Shown here in pieces: positions 1-8,463 of a stretch of 47,727 nt of DNA (position 1 is its first letter; each line of letters starts with the position of its first letter). Source of the DNA: an uncultured Saprospiraceae bacterium. GTDB lineage: Bacteria > Bacteroidota > Bacteroidia > Chitinophagales > Saprospiraceae. A program made the position numbers and the translations under genes. The notes beneath the pieces were generated by a model. It was not told the origin of the DNA. It did not search any database and was given only the letters and a program-made list of their open reading frames with translations. Location of the stretch: NCBI GenBank assembly GCA_937941095.1, contig CALDYJ010000076.1, positions 1-47,727 on the forward strand. Reading direction: 5' to 3'.

Positions 1-19
1 ATTTGTAAGCATTAATTAC

Positions 20-1450
20 TTATCTCCACCTATATTTAATACCTACAGTAGCACCAAACATCTTATAATTTTGTTTGAGAGCATTGTCTTCTCTTAATAC
101 ATTATCAGGCATTATGCTAAGGCTTGGTCCAAATTGCAGCATCAACCTTGATGAGATTCTTTTTTCCATCAGCAGACGAGCTCCAAATGAAGTACTAATT
201 TTTTCTTTCAGAAAGGCTTCGTCTTCCCATTCAAGGAAAGAGCCATCATTAGCTAAGATGGTTCCCTTTCCAAATGTTTTTACATTAAAATATGGGCCTC
301 CTTCAATCATCAAGTTCCAGTTCTTAGTTTTATAAGTGTAACCAATAAGCAAAGGAATATCTATGAAGTTATATTGATTGAAAAACTTGTAATGAGTATC
401 AACAATCGTCATCTTGACTAAGTCCCCATTGATGTCTTCGTAGCTTCCTGCTAAGTTTGAGACCTTATACTTAAGACCATTTACCTGGGAGAGTGTCACA
501 TCACTTGAAGTATAATCCGTTCTTTCTGCTATACTTCTAATTGATATTCCACTGGCTAAGTGAAAGCCTTTTAAGTTTCCGATTTCAATCAGGCCTTCAA
601 TTTTTTTGGTTTCTAAAGGTGTCTCAGATTGATTTCTTAAAACTTGCCAATCTTTATCATCAAGTGTTTTATTTGTGAGGGTTTTGAAATTGTTGAAAAC
701 ACCTGCATTGAATCTGAAGCCTATACTGAACTTATCTTTTGTGTTTAAAAGATTAGCATCTATGGCATAAAATTCGTGAATGGTTTTGTTTGTAAATGCT
801 TCATTATTTACCAATGGTTTTAAACTCAACAGATTTAATAAATCTAAACCTGCTAGACTTTGAGTCTTTTCTAATGGATTTTGAAAACCAGTAATTGCTC
901 CAGACTTCTTAGTTGTTGTTTGCTGGGTAGCTATTTGCTTTAATGGAATTGGATTGCCAGAAAAATGTTTTTTAGGGGGAATAGGAGAGTGCTCTTTTTT
1001 TACATTTAAAGATGTATAAATTTCTTGCTTGCTTGATTTTTTATGACTAATAATGTGGCTTACTGATTTGTTTGTACTACTAATTATATTGTTAGTTGTC
1101 TTGTTTTTTGTATCATTGGCCTCTTCCCTTATTGAGCTAGCAGTCTCCTTGATTTTAGTTTCTTCTTTTTTATCTTGAGTGGTTAAAACAGATTCCTTTT
1201 TACTGTTTTCGGTTGCAATCTTATTATCAAGATGCTGTTCTCCTGGAATAATTAAAAAATAGAGTAATCCGCTCAGACAGATTATCCCAATTGGGAAGAT
1301 CCAAAACAATCCTCTATTCTTTTTTTTCTGTGCCTTATTGACAATGGCTAATTCTGGTTTCAACCTTCCCCACATTTCTAGATAGTCATCCTTCATCTCC
1401 ATTTCTGACATGTCTTTTTTCACCCTTTTTGTAAATTCATTCCATTTCAT
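20..1450 (-). CDS. Putative dual-membrane anti-sigma factor: inner-membrane helix plus C-terminal outer-membrane beta-barrel
   Basis: 476 residues. Residues 1-46 are charged and would be cytoplasmic. Residues about 48-68 form one hydrophobic helix (GLFWIFPIGIICLSGLLYFL). Residues about 70-200 are a Ser/Thr/Lys/Asn-rich, low-complexity linker. Residues about 210-476 alternate polar and hydrophobic residues like an 8-10-stranded PorT-type barrel, ending in YRWR. The ATG overlaps the stop of the upstream ECF sigma gene by 4 bp (ATGA), so the two are translationally coupled. In Bacteroides thetaiotaomicron, proteins of this layout (Dma family, dual membrane-spanning anti-sigma factors) hold an ECF sigma factor and sense the outer membrane. 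By position and layout I infer the same role here. No recognisable zinc anti-sigma motif is visible in the first 46 residues. Alternative: an ordinary barrel protein with an unusual anchor. Confidence 0.75.
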   Translation of the reverse strand: MKWNEFTKRVKKDMSEMEMKDDYLEMWGRLKPELAIVNKAQKKKNRGLFWIFPIGIICLSGLLYFLIIPGEQHLDNKIATENSKKESVLTTQDKKEETKIKETASSIREEANDTKNKTTNNIISSTNKSVSHIISHKKSSKQEIYTSLNVKKEHSPIPPKKHFSGNPIPLKQIATQQTTTKKSGAITGFQNPLEKTQSLAGLDLLNLLSLKPLVNNEAFTNKTIHEFYAIDANLLNTKDKFSIGFRFNAGVFNNFKTLTNKTLDDKDWQVLRNQSETPLETKKIEGLIEIGNLKGFHLASGISIRSIAERTDYTSSDVTLSQVNGLKYKVSNLAGSYEDINGDLVKMTIVDTHYKFFNQYNFIDIPLLIGYTYKTKNWNLMIEGGPYFNVKTFGKGTILANDGSFLEWEDEAFLKEKISTSFGARLLMEKRISSRLMLQFGPSLSIMPDNVLREDNALKQNYKMFGATVGIKYRWR

Positions 1451-1989
1451 ATCGCCTGATCTAATTTAATGTCATTCAAGATTAATTTTTTTTGTAAAGC
1501 TTTTCTTGCCCTTAGTAAGTAACTGCGTGAAGTAGAAACATTGATGTCTAATAACTCACTTATTTCGGTGTGGCTATAACCTTCAATTATGTTTAAGGAA
1601 AAAACCAGCCTGTTTATTTCCGGCAAAGATTGGATCAATTTCATGATTTCTTGCTTACTTAATTCATCGTAAATTCTCGGAGAAAAAATCTGAGAAGTTC
1701 TGTTGTGATCTTCTACTTTATTGATCAATTTTACTTTTCGTAAATGTTGCAATGAGCATCTTACAGCAATACTTCTCATCCATCCTTCGAAGGCACCTTC
1801 TCCACTGTAGGTATTAATTTTTGTGAAAATAATCATAAAAGACTCCTGCAAAACATCTTTAGCCGTTTCTTCATTTTTGACATAGAAGTAGCACACAGAT
1901 TTCAGTTTTCCTGTAAATCTCTTGACCAATTCAAACTGACTTCTTTCGTCGTATTGCTGGCAGCCTTTTATGATTTGATTTATATTCAC
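1447..1989 (-). CDS. ECF RNA polymerase sigma factor (sigma-70 family)
   Basis: 180 residues, normal length for an ECF sigma factor. Region 2 is visible around residues 10-85 (NEETAKDVLQESFMIIF, then GAFEGWMRSIAVR). Region 4 with its helix-turn-helix is around residues 115-170 (LPEINRLVFSLNIIEGYSHTE, then ISELLDINVSTSRSYLLRARK). The start is GTG; no better ATG lies nearby. It sits 14 bp downstream of a large lipoprotein gene and overlaps the following membrane/barrel gene by 4 bp, so it is the middle gene of a three-gene operon. Family knowledge: ECF factors are held inactive by a membrane anti-sigma factor usually encoded next door, here most likely the downstream protein. Regulation is probably autogenous through the ECF-like promoter near 4287-4314. 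Confidence 0.93.
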   Translation of the reverse strand: MNINQIIKGCQQYDERSQFELVKRFTGKLKSVCYFYVKNEETAKDVLQESFMIIFTKINTYSGEGAFEGWMRSIAVRCSLQHLRKVKLINKVEDHNRTSQIFSPRIYDELSKQEIMKLIQSLPEINRLVFSLNIIEGYSHTEISELLDINVSTSRSYLLRARKALQKKLILNDIKLDQAI

Positions 1990-2003
1990 TAATGATTTAA
2001 AGT

Positions 2004-4226
2004 TTACTCATGCAAAATTGAAAAGCTTCCACTTACTTGATGCGGACCCCAGTCTGGATGCCATAAGCCATTTTTTGCTTCTCCAGAAAAAGAACCTTTG
2101 ACATAGTTTCCTGCTTCCCCAAAATCATTTACCATAAAAGATTCCATAGTTGTAAGATTGAATTTAAATGGCAGTTCTTTCTCTATCCCTAAAAATCTAT
2201 TTGGAAATGGATTTGATGGACTAGCAGTACTTGCGGAATAATCACCAGCTTTATCTCCAACAAAATGGAAGTACAGTTCTTCTTGTGGATCAGCATTTAT
2301 TGCAAAAGATCCATCTGTTGAACTGCTTCCGCTTAAACCTCTAGTTACAATTCTTTTCTTATCAGTGACTAATTCAAAATAGCTTTCATCTTGCGTTGGG
2401 TCATTTTCATACTTTACTTTAATGCTACCGAATATTGGCCCTCTTTGGTATTCTACGTTGATGTTGTCATAGTACTCAAACATAGTGGCAAATTCTACCT
2501 CTATATAACCGCCAACATCGTATTTTGTAACTTCGCAAATGATGTTTGTACCAAAATACAAATCGTCCAAATCAGTAAATTTAAACCTCAAATAATTTTG
2601 AATAAATGTCTTACCGTCCACTTCCATTTCTTTGCTAAAATCACCTGCAAGGAAATCACCGTGTAAGTAAAAACAAAATCTATTTTCTGGGTTGACACTT
2701 TGACTGTATCTTCCACCAATTACAGTGACAGGTGGATTTACTTCATCAGATACCCACATAGTCACATCATCATCAACAAATTGTGATGGCCCGAGATTCA
2801 TAATAGTGTATTCATCTAATTCGTGACCACACATGTCCAATTCATTAAAATAGAAATTTGGAAGGGCGCCTTCATAATAAACCGTTTGCGTTGCATTCTT
2901 ACTGCTTACATCAGTAATATACATTCGAGTGCTTCCTTGAAGATCTGAAGCTTCTATCAGTACTTCAAATGGCTGTCCAGTGATTGGATAAAAATTGATG
3001 CCATCATTATTCTCTACAGTTAAGACTGCATCATTTACATCTTGATCATTGCATTTGATATGACCACTTACTAGTGTCCTGTTTTCATATTCTTTCCCGA
3101 TAATATAAGTTTTAGTAGTAGCCTCTGTTAATCCCATGATTTCTTCCTGCCACTTTTCACCGTTTGTTGTCACAGAAGCTTGAATGCTTACGTCTATATT
3201 TTCTGGGAGATTAAAGTAAGCTTCCCCAGCAGGATTTGTAAACCTTGATCCAATAACTGAACCTTCAAACAATATCTGTACCCTCATGCTAGAAATTGGT
3301 ACTTTATTATGATCTTTAAAAATAGTAGTGAGTTTATGTCTTATTTCAATTGGGTAGTCACAATTCCAAGTTGTAAAATGGGTAACATTTCCTTTGTAAA
3401 CTCCATTCACCAATGTTGCTTCACCGTCTTCTACCCATTTTCCTACTGATTCATTAAAATACCAAAGGGGCATATTAGTAGGTGCATTTGCAAGCATTGA
3501 AGGAGGAATAGGCACAGTCAATTCTGCACTAGTACCTTCTGCTAATTGCAACTTCCTACCTTCATCACTATACAATTCTACCATCAACATTCCATAGCTT
3601 AATAATCCAACTTCTTCATACAAAGCTGAAGGACGAATTCCTGTCAAGTCACCTGGTATTTCCGAAAAATTATCTACATCTGTAGGGTCTAAATACTTTG
3701 CTACTACATTTACACTCCCAATATGCTCAGTACCATCAGAGGCAAGCACAAAAGAATTACTTTCAAATAAAATTTCTGCACCGCCTTCTACTTGGACGAT
3801 GCCACCATCTGCAGCATTAAAATCATCAATAAAATTTCTAGGGATCAATTTGATTTCTATTTGTTCCTTACTACTTTCTGTAGGATAAAATACTCTACTT
3901 CCATTTACATAGCCATCTTTTTTGGCCATAAGTAAGGTTCCTAAAGCATTCATATCGATTCCTTTGAGGTAGAAATAACCGTTTTCATCTGTTAGGTCAT
4001 CAGCCTCTTCAACCTCTATTTTTACCCCTTCTAATGGGTCTCCATTTTCATTTAGGATTTGTCCGAAGACAGAGGCTTTAACGGTTTGTTGGTCAGGTTC
4101 GTAACCATCCAAGACGATGGTTTCTTCAATAACTTCTCTAGGTGGATCTACTACAATTTCATCTTTTCTACAATTGGATAGCAATCCCAGCATTGCTAAA
4201 AACAGACATATTCTAAGCTTCATCAT
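2004..4226 (-). CDS. Large surface lipoprotein with carboxypeptidase-regulatory-like (CNA-B/DUF4480-like) domain
   Basis: About 740 residues from the chosen ATG. The reading frame extends 15 codons further up to an ATG at 4271, but starting at 4226 gives a clean lipoprotein signal (MMKLRICLFLAMLGLLSNC, lipid Cys at 19). The inferred promoter start site also lies just above 4271, which supports the shorter form. After the Cys comes an Asp/Glu-rich stretch, then a carboxypeptidase-regulatory-like beta-sandwich (VFGQILNENGDPLEGVKIEV, DENGYFYLKGID) at about residues 50-110. A ZU5/GAIN-like all-beta region follows (GGAEILFESNSFVL, SAELTVPIPPSML), then further beta-rich sequence with no domain I can name. 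First gene of the sigma-factor operon, so possibly the ligand- or surface-facing partner of that signalling pair. Function unknown. Confidence 0.8.
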   Translation of the reverse strand: MMKLRICLFLAMLGLLSNCRKDEIVVDPPREVIEETIVLDGYEPDQQTVKASVFGQILNENGDPLEGVKIEVEEADDLTDENGYFYLKGIDMNALGTLLMAKKDGYVNGSRVFYPTESSKEQIEIKLIPRNFIDDFNAADGGIVQVEGGAEILFESNSFVLASDGTEHIGSVNVVAKYLDPTDVDNFSEIPGDLTGIRPSALYEEVGLLSYGMLMVELYSDEGRKLQLAEGTSAELTVPIPPSMLANAPTNMPLWYFNESVGKWVEDGEATLVNGVYKGNVTHFTTWNCDYPIEIRHKLTTIFKDHNKVPISSMRVQILFEGSVIGSRFTNPAGEAYFNLPENIDVSIQASVTTNGEKWQEEIMGLTEATTKTYIIGKEYENRTLVSGHIKCNDQDVNDAVLTVENNDGINFYPITGQPFEVLIEASDLQGSTRMYITDVSSKNATQTVYYEGALPNFYFNELDMCGHELDEYTIMNLGPSQFVDDDVTMWVSDEVNPPVTVIGGRYSQSVNPENRFCFYLHGDFLAGDFSKEMEVDGKTFIQNYLRFKFTDLDDLYFGTNIICEVTKYDVGGYIEVEFATMFEYYDNINVEYQRGPIFGSIKVKYENDPTQDESYFELVTDKKRIVTRGLSGSSSTDGSFAINADPQEELYFHFVGDKAGDYSASTASPSNPFPNRFLGIEKELPFKFNLTTMESFMVNDFGEAGNYVKGSFSGEAKNGLWHPDWGPHQVSGSFSILHE

Positions 4227-4286
4227 TTTATTTATTTTTCGTGTTACTAAAATAATAAGGGATGCATCCATTATTTTATACCCATA

Positions 4287-4314
4287 GGATGTCTGAGTTA
4301 GTCCAAACGTTGCA
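4287..4314 (-). promoter_or_regulatory. Putative ECF-type promoter of the lipoprotein/sigma/anti-sigma operon
   Basis: Reading the minus strand, TGCAAC (4314-4309) lies 17 nt upstream of CATCC (4291-4287). An AAC-type -35 with a CGTC-like -10 at 16-17 nt is the general ECF promoter pattern. The position is about 60 bp upstream of the chosen lipoprotein start. It suggests the operon is switched on by its own sigma factor. Visual match only; the -10 has one mismatch. Confidence 0.45.
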
Positions 4315-4385
4315 GAGAATTTAAAATTATTTTAAGAGGGGTAAATGGAAATAAATAGCATAAGTCATTTTTAAAAAAAGAGGCA

Positions 4386-4420
4386 ATAAAAAAAGCCCCA
4401 CAAGTACTCTTGCAAGGCTT
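4386..4420 (-). terminator. Rho-independent terminator after the HhH coiled-coil gene
   Basis: On the minus strand AAGCCTTGCAAG (4420-4409), a 4-nt loop, and CTTGTGGGGCTT (4404-4393) form a 12-bp stem with three G-U pairs, followed by a run of seven T. It lies 16 bp past the stop at 4437 and closes the OmpA/coiled-coil operon. Confidence 0.75.
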
Positions 4421-4436
4421 TTCTAAATTAATTCAT

Positions 4437-5213
4437 TTAGGCTTTTTCATCGATGATGCCTAATTTGATTAACAAGTTTCTAGCTTTTGATGGCGATCCA
4501 TCATCACTTTGATGCTTCATTAATCCATCCCAATCTCCCTTTGCTGCATAGCGAGCTTGTCGAGACCAATCACTTGGATCAATGATTTTGTATTTGTCTC
4601 CATACTTATTTAAGATGTCCTTTAATTGATCAATGCCAGCTTCAGCCAGAACAGACCATGAGGAGATGCCATTTTCGTTTAATACAGCATTCATCTTTGG
4701 GCCTATGCCTTCGATGATTTGAAGATTGTCTGTTTTTAATTTTGCCCACTTTCCACTGCCTGCAGTTCCTGCCACAATACCAGCAGCTTGTTGTATTGGT
4801 GGGGGAGGTGTAGATTTGGTTTCAATTGTTGGAGTAGACTTTATTTCAGCAATTGGCGGTGGAGTTTCCTTTACTTCCATCTTAGCTTCTTTGGTTTTTA
4901 ATATAGTATGCTCCGTTTCAAGGTCATTGTATTTTCCTTGTAGTGAACTAAACCTTCTTTGGAGATCGGCATGAGCTTTTCTTTCTCTTTCTAAATCGCT
5001 TTCTAATTGATCACCTCTTTTGCGGCAAGCATCTAAGTCTTCTTCTAAACCAGAAATTTTAGCTTTGAGGTCTTTTACTTCCTGTTCTAGTTCTTCGGTT
5101 CTTCTTTTCCATTTCATCATCATCTGACGTCCCAAAAACCAGCCTAAAATTGCTGGTAAAATCCACCAAAGCCACCACCACTTACAAAAATTTAATATTG
5201 ATAAAAACAACAT
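4437..5213 (-). CDS. Membrane-anchored coiled-coil protein with C-terminal helix-hairpin-helix domain
   Basis: 258 residues. Residues 11-28 form a Trp-rich membrane helix (KWWWLWWILPAILGWFLG), followed at once by MMMKWKRR. The positive-inside rule therefore puts the rest in the cytoplasm. Residues about 36-115 are a long charged heptad coiled coil (EELEQEVKDLKAKISGLEED and onward), 117-140 are Pro/Thr-rich, and about 160-235 are a compact HhH-type domain starting LQIIEGIGPKMNAVL. That domain resembles the predicted flap-endonuclease-like/DUF4332 helix-turn-helix group and matches the C-terminus of the repeat protein at 37053-38900 (IEGIGPK, DPS-W, QA, AK-W). The gene follows the OmpA gene by 15 bp in an operon that ends in a terminator. 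Likely a membrane tether for DNA or a DNA-bound partner; function not established. Confidence 0.8.
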   Translation of the reverse strand: MLFLSILNFCKWWWLWWILPAILGWFLGRQMMMKWKRRTEELEQEVKDLKAKISGLEEDLDACRKRGDQLESDLERERKAHADLQRRFSSLQGKYNDLETEHTILKTKEAKMEVKETPPPIAEIKSTPTIETKSTPPPPIQQAAGIVAGTAGSGKWAKLKTDNLQIIEGIGPKMNAVLNENGISSWSVLAEAGIDQLKDILNKYGDKYKIIDPSDWSRQARYAAKGDWDGLMKHQSDDGSPSKARNLLIKLGIIDEKA

Positions 5214-5228
5214 GATATTTAGTTTTAT

Positions 5229-6029
5229 TTATTTAATGATTTGAAGTTCTGTTCTTCTGTTATCAGCCTTGCCTTTTTCTGTTGCATTCGTTGCAACAGG
5301 TGAAGATTCTCCGGCAGAAGTTGAAACAACTTGGTTAGCCGGAAGCCCTTTTGAAAGCAAATAGTTTTTGATAACATCAGCCCTTCTTTGACCTAAGGCA
5401 AGATTAGAGGCTGCTTCGCCTACATCATCAGTGTGTCCAGTAAGTTTTATGCGCTCGCCACTTTTCTTTACTCTTTCTATTACATCATTTAAGTAGGCTT
5501 CCACTTCTCCATCATTCAGTTTATTGGTTGAATTAAATGGAAAATAAATAGAAGTTCGATCGTCTACTTCTTTGATTTTTACAGTATTGATCAATGCTTT
5601 GAAGGTGACCATTTCATGTTGACGGTCATGCTCACAATTTCCTGTTTTACTTGCTTCCACAATTTTTATTCGCTCGTCCCCAAGTTTGAAAAGTGCTCTA
5701 ACGTTGTTTGCCCTTGAAAGGGCTAAAGATTTGCCTGAACTTTTCATTTCATTTGAATAGTTCAAACCTTTGATTTGCAGAATCTGATTGTCTTTCAGAT
5801 TATTGATTATTGAATCCTGAAATGATTTCCACCTATCGGATAATTTGGGCGTATCATCCGAACAATTAAATCCTACAGGTAGGATTTTAGTAGGCAACTT
5901 TTTCACTGGGGCTAAAGCGGTAGCACCACTTTGTGAAACAGATCCAACAGGCTCGCAACAATACTCCTTGGCCATATACCAATAGAGGACACCAACTAGA
6001 AGCAATAAAATGATCAGAAGCCATCTCAT
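5229..6029 (-). CDS. OmpA-family peptidoglycan-binding protein with N-terminal membrane helix
   Basis: 266 residues. Residues 2-19 are a hydrophobic helix (RWLLIILLLLVGVLYWYM) with no cleavage site I trust, so it is probably an inner-membrane anchor with a periplasmic body. The C-terminal 110 residues are a canonical OmpA domain: IYFPFNST, IKLTGHTDDVGEAASN, LALGQRRADVIKNYL, ADNRRTELQI. The Asp of GHTD and the Arg of NRR are the usual diaminopimelate contacts. Residues about 55-145 (LQIKGLNYSNEMKSSGKSL, ALSRANNVRALF) look like a second, degenerate OmpA-like fold. First gene of a two-gene operon with the coiled-coil/HhH protein. Together they could link cell wall, inner membrane and a cytoplasmic partner. 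Confidence 0.85.
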   Translation of the reverse strand: MRWLLIILLLLVGVLYWYMAKEYCCEPVGSVSQSGATALAPVKKLPTKILPVGFNCSDDTPKLSDRWKSFQDSIINNLKDNQILQIKGLNYSNEMKSSGKSLALSRANNVRALFKLGDERIKIVEASKTGNCEHDRQHEMVTFKALINTVKIKEVDDRTSIYFPFNSTNKLNDGEVEAYLNDVIERVKKSGERIKLTGHTDDVGEAASNLALGQRRADVIKNYLLSKGLPANQVVSTSAGESSPVATNATEKGKADNRRTELQIIK

Positions 6030-6183
6030 AGATTTCTAATTTTAATGGTTATAGAATGTTTTGAAAACTTATCTTTCCTAAGTTAAGGTAAAATTTGTAG
6101 AAAGAGGCAAGATATACTCTATTGTTTTTCAATTACTTACAATGGCACTGGCTTAAACAAAAAATGACAAAAGCTTAAGATGA

Positions 6184-7161
6184 TTATTTTATTTTAATAA
6201 CCAGCTTCCCTATCGCCTTGCGATCGGCCATCATTTGAATGGCTTTTGGAGCATCTTTCAAAGGAAATGTATTTTGAATTTGAGGTTTTATTTTTCCTTC
6301 TCTTACTAAAGTCATAAGTTCTTCATTGAGCAATTTAAATGATTCTCTTTGTTTTTGAGAAAAGGCACCAAGGAAAACACCTACAATTTGACAGCCTTTT
6401 AATAAGGCTAGGTTTAAAGGAAACTTAGGAATTTCTCCACTTGCAAATCCTACGACTAGGTAACGACCTTCCCACGCGATGGCTCTTAAACTCGGCTCAG
6501 CATATTTGCCTCCTACTACATCTAAAACAAGATCCACTCCTTTTTTATTAGTGATTTCTTTACTTCTATTTTTTAAATCTTCATCGGTGTAATTGATCAA
6601 AAAATCTGCTCCAGCACTTTTGCATTTATCAAGTTTTTCATGAGTTGATGCAGCAGCAATAACGCTTGCTCCAAAGTGTTTTGCCAGTTGAATGCTTGCC
6701 ATCCCAATCCCTCCAGCTGCTCCAAGAATTAAGACAGTGTCATTTTTACTTATGCCTCCTCTGTTTTTTAGCGCATACAATGCAGTTGAATAAGTATAGA
6801 GAAAAGCCGAAGCTTCTTCAAAGGTTAGCTTGTTTGGCTTTGGCATACATTTGTCTACATCAACTACGGCATATTCTGCCAAGCCTCCACATAAAGTGAT
6901 AGCGATGATTTCATCACCTATATTATAAGTAGTTACCTCTTTTCCTTTTGCTACAACGATTCCGGAAAGATCACTTCCCGGTGAAAAAGGGAAGGGGGGC
7001 TTGAATTGATATTTGCCTTGTATGATTAAAGTGTCTGGAAAGTTTATACTACAAGCATGAACTTCTATCAAGACTTGGTGGTCTCCGCAACTTGGCTTTT
7101 CGATTTCAACAAATTTCAAGTCTTCTGTATTTCCAAACTTTTCGCAAATGATAGCTTTCAT
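6184..7161 (-). CDS. NADPH:quinone oxidoreductase-type medium-chain dehydrogenase/reductase
   Basis: 325 residues from the ATG at 7161; a TTG four codons upstream would also be in frame but is less likely. The N-terminal GroES-like domain runs to about residue 125 (FPDTLIIQGKYQFKPPFPF, PGSDLSGIVVAKG). The Rossmann domain has the dinucleotide loop GAAGGIGMASIQLAKHFGA. The zinc-ligand motif of alcohol dehydrogenases is absent, which points to the quinone oxidoreductase/acryloyl-CoA-like branch. It ends in the family signature AIGKLVIKIK. It would reduce a quinone or enone with NADPH in the cytoplasm; the substrate cannot be told. Single gene, with a TAnnTTTG element just upstream. Confidence 0.9.
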   Translation of the reverse strand: MKAIICEKFGNTEDLKFVEIEKPSCGDHQVLIEVHACSINFPDTLIIQGKYQFKPPFPFSPGSDLSGIVVAKGKEVTTYNIGDEIIAITLCGGLAEYAVVDVDKCMPKPNKLTFEEASAFLYTYSTALYALKNRGGISKNDTVLILGAAGGIGMASIQLAKHFGASVIAAASTHEKLDKCKSAGADFLINYTDEDLKNRSKEITNKKGVDLVLDVVGGKYAEPSLRAIAWEGRYLVVGFASGEIPKFPLNLALLKGCQIVGVFLGAFSQKQRESFKLLNEELMTLVREGKIKPQIQNTFPLKDAPKAIQMMADRKAIGKLVIKIK

Positions 7162-7484
7162 TTTTTTTATCAAAGATATCCCTAAATTTTTGTTTCAATT
7201 GGAGAAATGTTGAGAAAAAATTGGTTTAAATAGTGCAAGAAGCTTAGCTTTGAAAGTGGAAGGCAATTTGAAAATGTGGTGAGGTAGCGATTAGCTAATG
7301 CCCTTTTGCTCAAGCTTAGGTAGACAAATGTGCTAATGTTGAAATTATTTTAACTAAAAGAAAAAAAACCGTGATCCCAGCGTTTCGCCGTGAACGCCAT
7401 GTCCCAAAAAAACGAAACGAATTTAAGTAGAAAGAATCTCTCGATAAGCAAAAAGCAAAAAACCAAAACGCTTAGTTAATCATC
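7162..7484. other. Divergent intergenic region without a recognised gene
   Basis: 323 bp between the divergent oxidoreductase and AraC-type genes. Apart from the promoter element at its left end I see no ORF, tRNA or convincing hairpin terminator. The stretch around 7366-7415 (GATCCCAGCGTTTCGCCGTG onward) is more GC-rich than its surroundings and could be part of a leader RNA or operator, but nothing recognisable. Confidence 0.4.
7171..7198 (-). promoter_or_regulatory. Putative Bacteroidota promoter (-33 TTG, -7 TATCTTTG)
   Basis: On the minus strand TATCTTTG (7178-7171) fits the TAnnTTTG -7 consensus, and TTG (7198-7196) lies 17 nt upstream, slightly closer than the usual 19-21. The element ends only 9 bp before the ATG of the oxidoreductase gene, implying a very short leader. 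Confidence 0.4.
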
Positions 7485-8354
7485 ATGTCAGTAAAAGATA
7501 ATTTATATTTTGAATCTGCAAATCCTGTTGACACAAGACTAAAGGACTACATTGATTACTACTACTTCCAAAATACTTTAAGTGAAGATTATTCATCTAC
7601 AATCGTTTATTACCCGCATCACAAGCACGCTTTAAATATTTATCAAAATGCAAAAGTGACATGGGATAATGGTGGTAGAACCATTAAATCTTGTGAAGGT
7701 TGCTCAACAAGTGTACTCTATACAACCAACAAGGATAAATCACGCTATGTGACCATGCAAGGAGTCTCACAAAAAGTGGGCATCATTTTTAAACCACTCG
7801 GCATTAACCAATTTATAGAACCTAAACTGGATTCTTTAATAAATGGGACCATTAGTGAATTTGATTACTTTGGAGCCGATTTTATAAAGCTAGGTGATAA
7901 GCTTCAAACGGTAGACTTGGAAGAGAAAATAAAGTTGATGGATGAGTTCTTTATGGCTCAATACAAAGGCTTTAGTCATCCGATTCTTGAAGCAGCTTTA
8001 AACCTGTTGTTAAATCCAAATGAAACATTTACCATTCTTGAAATTGCGGGAAAATTAAAAACCAATAGAAAAACAATTACGCGACTTTTCAAAGCTCATA
8101 TAACTTATACACCAAAACAATTTAAAGCTATATTGAAGTTTCGCAATGCTTTAGACAGCTTTCAAAAAGGTAGCAATAAGAATTTTACAGAAATAGCTTA
8201 TGAAAGTGGATACTATGATCAATCCGATTACATTAATAGTTTAAAAAATTTAGTGGGCAAAACACCGAAAGAACTCTACCAAGAGCTCATCGCCTTCGGG
8301 GAGAAAGGTACTTTCTGGACACCTTTGTCTGATGAAATGCCCCTTAATCCTTAG
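7485..8354 (+). CDS. AraC-family transcriptional regulator
   Basis: 289 residues. The N-terminal ~165 residues resemble the DUF6597-type sensor domain of Bacteroidota AraC proteins (YYYFQNTLSEDY, GVSQKVGIIFKPLGINQFI). The C-terminal ~100 residues carry the two helix-turn-helix units: FTILEIAGKLKTNRKTITRL and FTEIAYESGYYDQSDYINSL, then GKTPKELYQEL. The second unit is the best-conserved AraC signature (GY-DQS-F-like). Signal unknown. It is followed 109 bp later, same strand, by a serine hydrolase lipoprotein gene that could be a target. Start ATG at 7485; the next in-frame ATG is far inside. Confidence 0.93.
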   Translation: MSVKDNLYFESANPVDTRLKDYIDYYYFQNTLSEDYSSTIVYYPHHKHALNIYQNAKVTWDNGGRTIKSCEGCSTSVLYTTNKDKSRYVTMQGVSQKVGIIFKPLGINQFIEPKLDSLINGTISEFDYFGADFIKLGDKLQTVDLEEKIKLMDEFFMAQYKGFSHPILEAALNLLLNPNETFTILEIAGKLKTNRKTITRLFKAHITYTPKQFKAILKFRNALDSFQKGSNKNFTEIAYESGYYDQSDYINSLKNLVGKTPKELYQELIAFGEKGTFWTPLSDEMPLNP

Positions 8355-8463
8355 ATAAAGCTGAAAAACAAATTTTTTTTGTAATTTTTTAAGCCTGTCC
8401 CATAATTCCAATTTTAGGATGAAGATTTGATTCATCTTTATGCTATCAATAAAACTTAAAATT

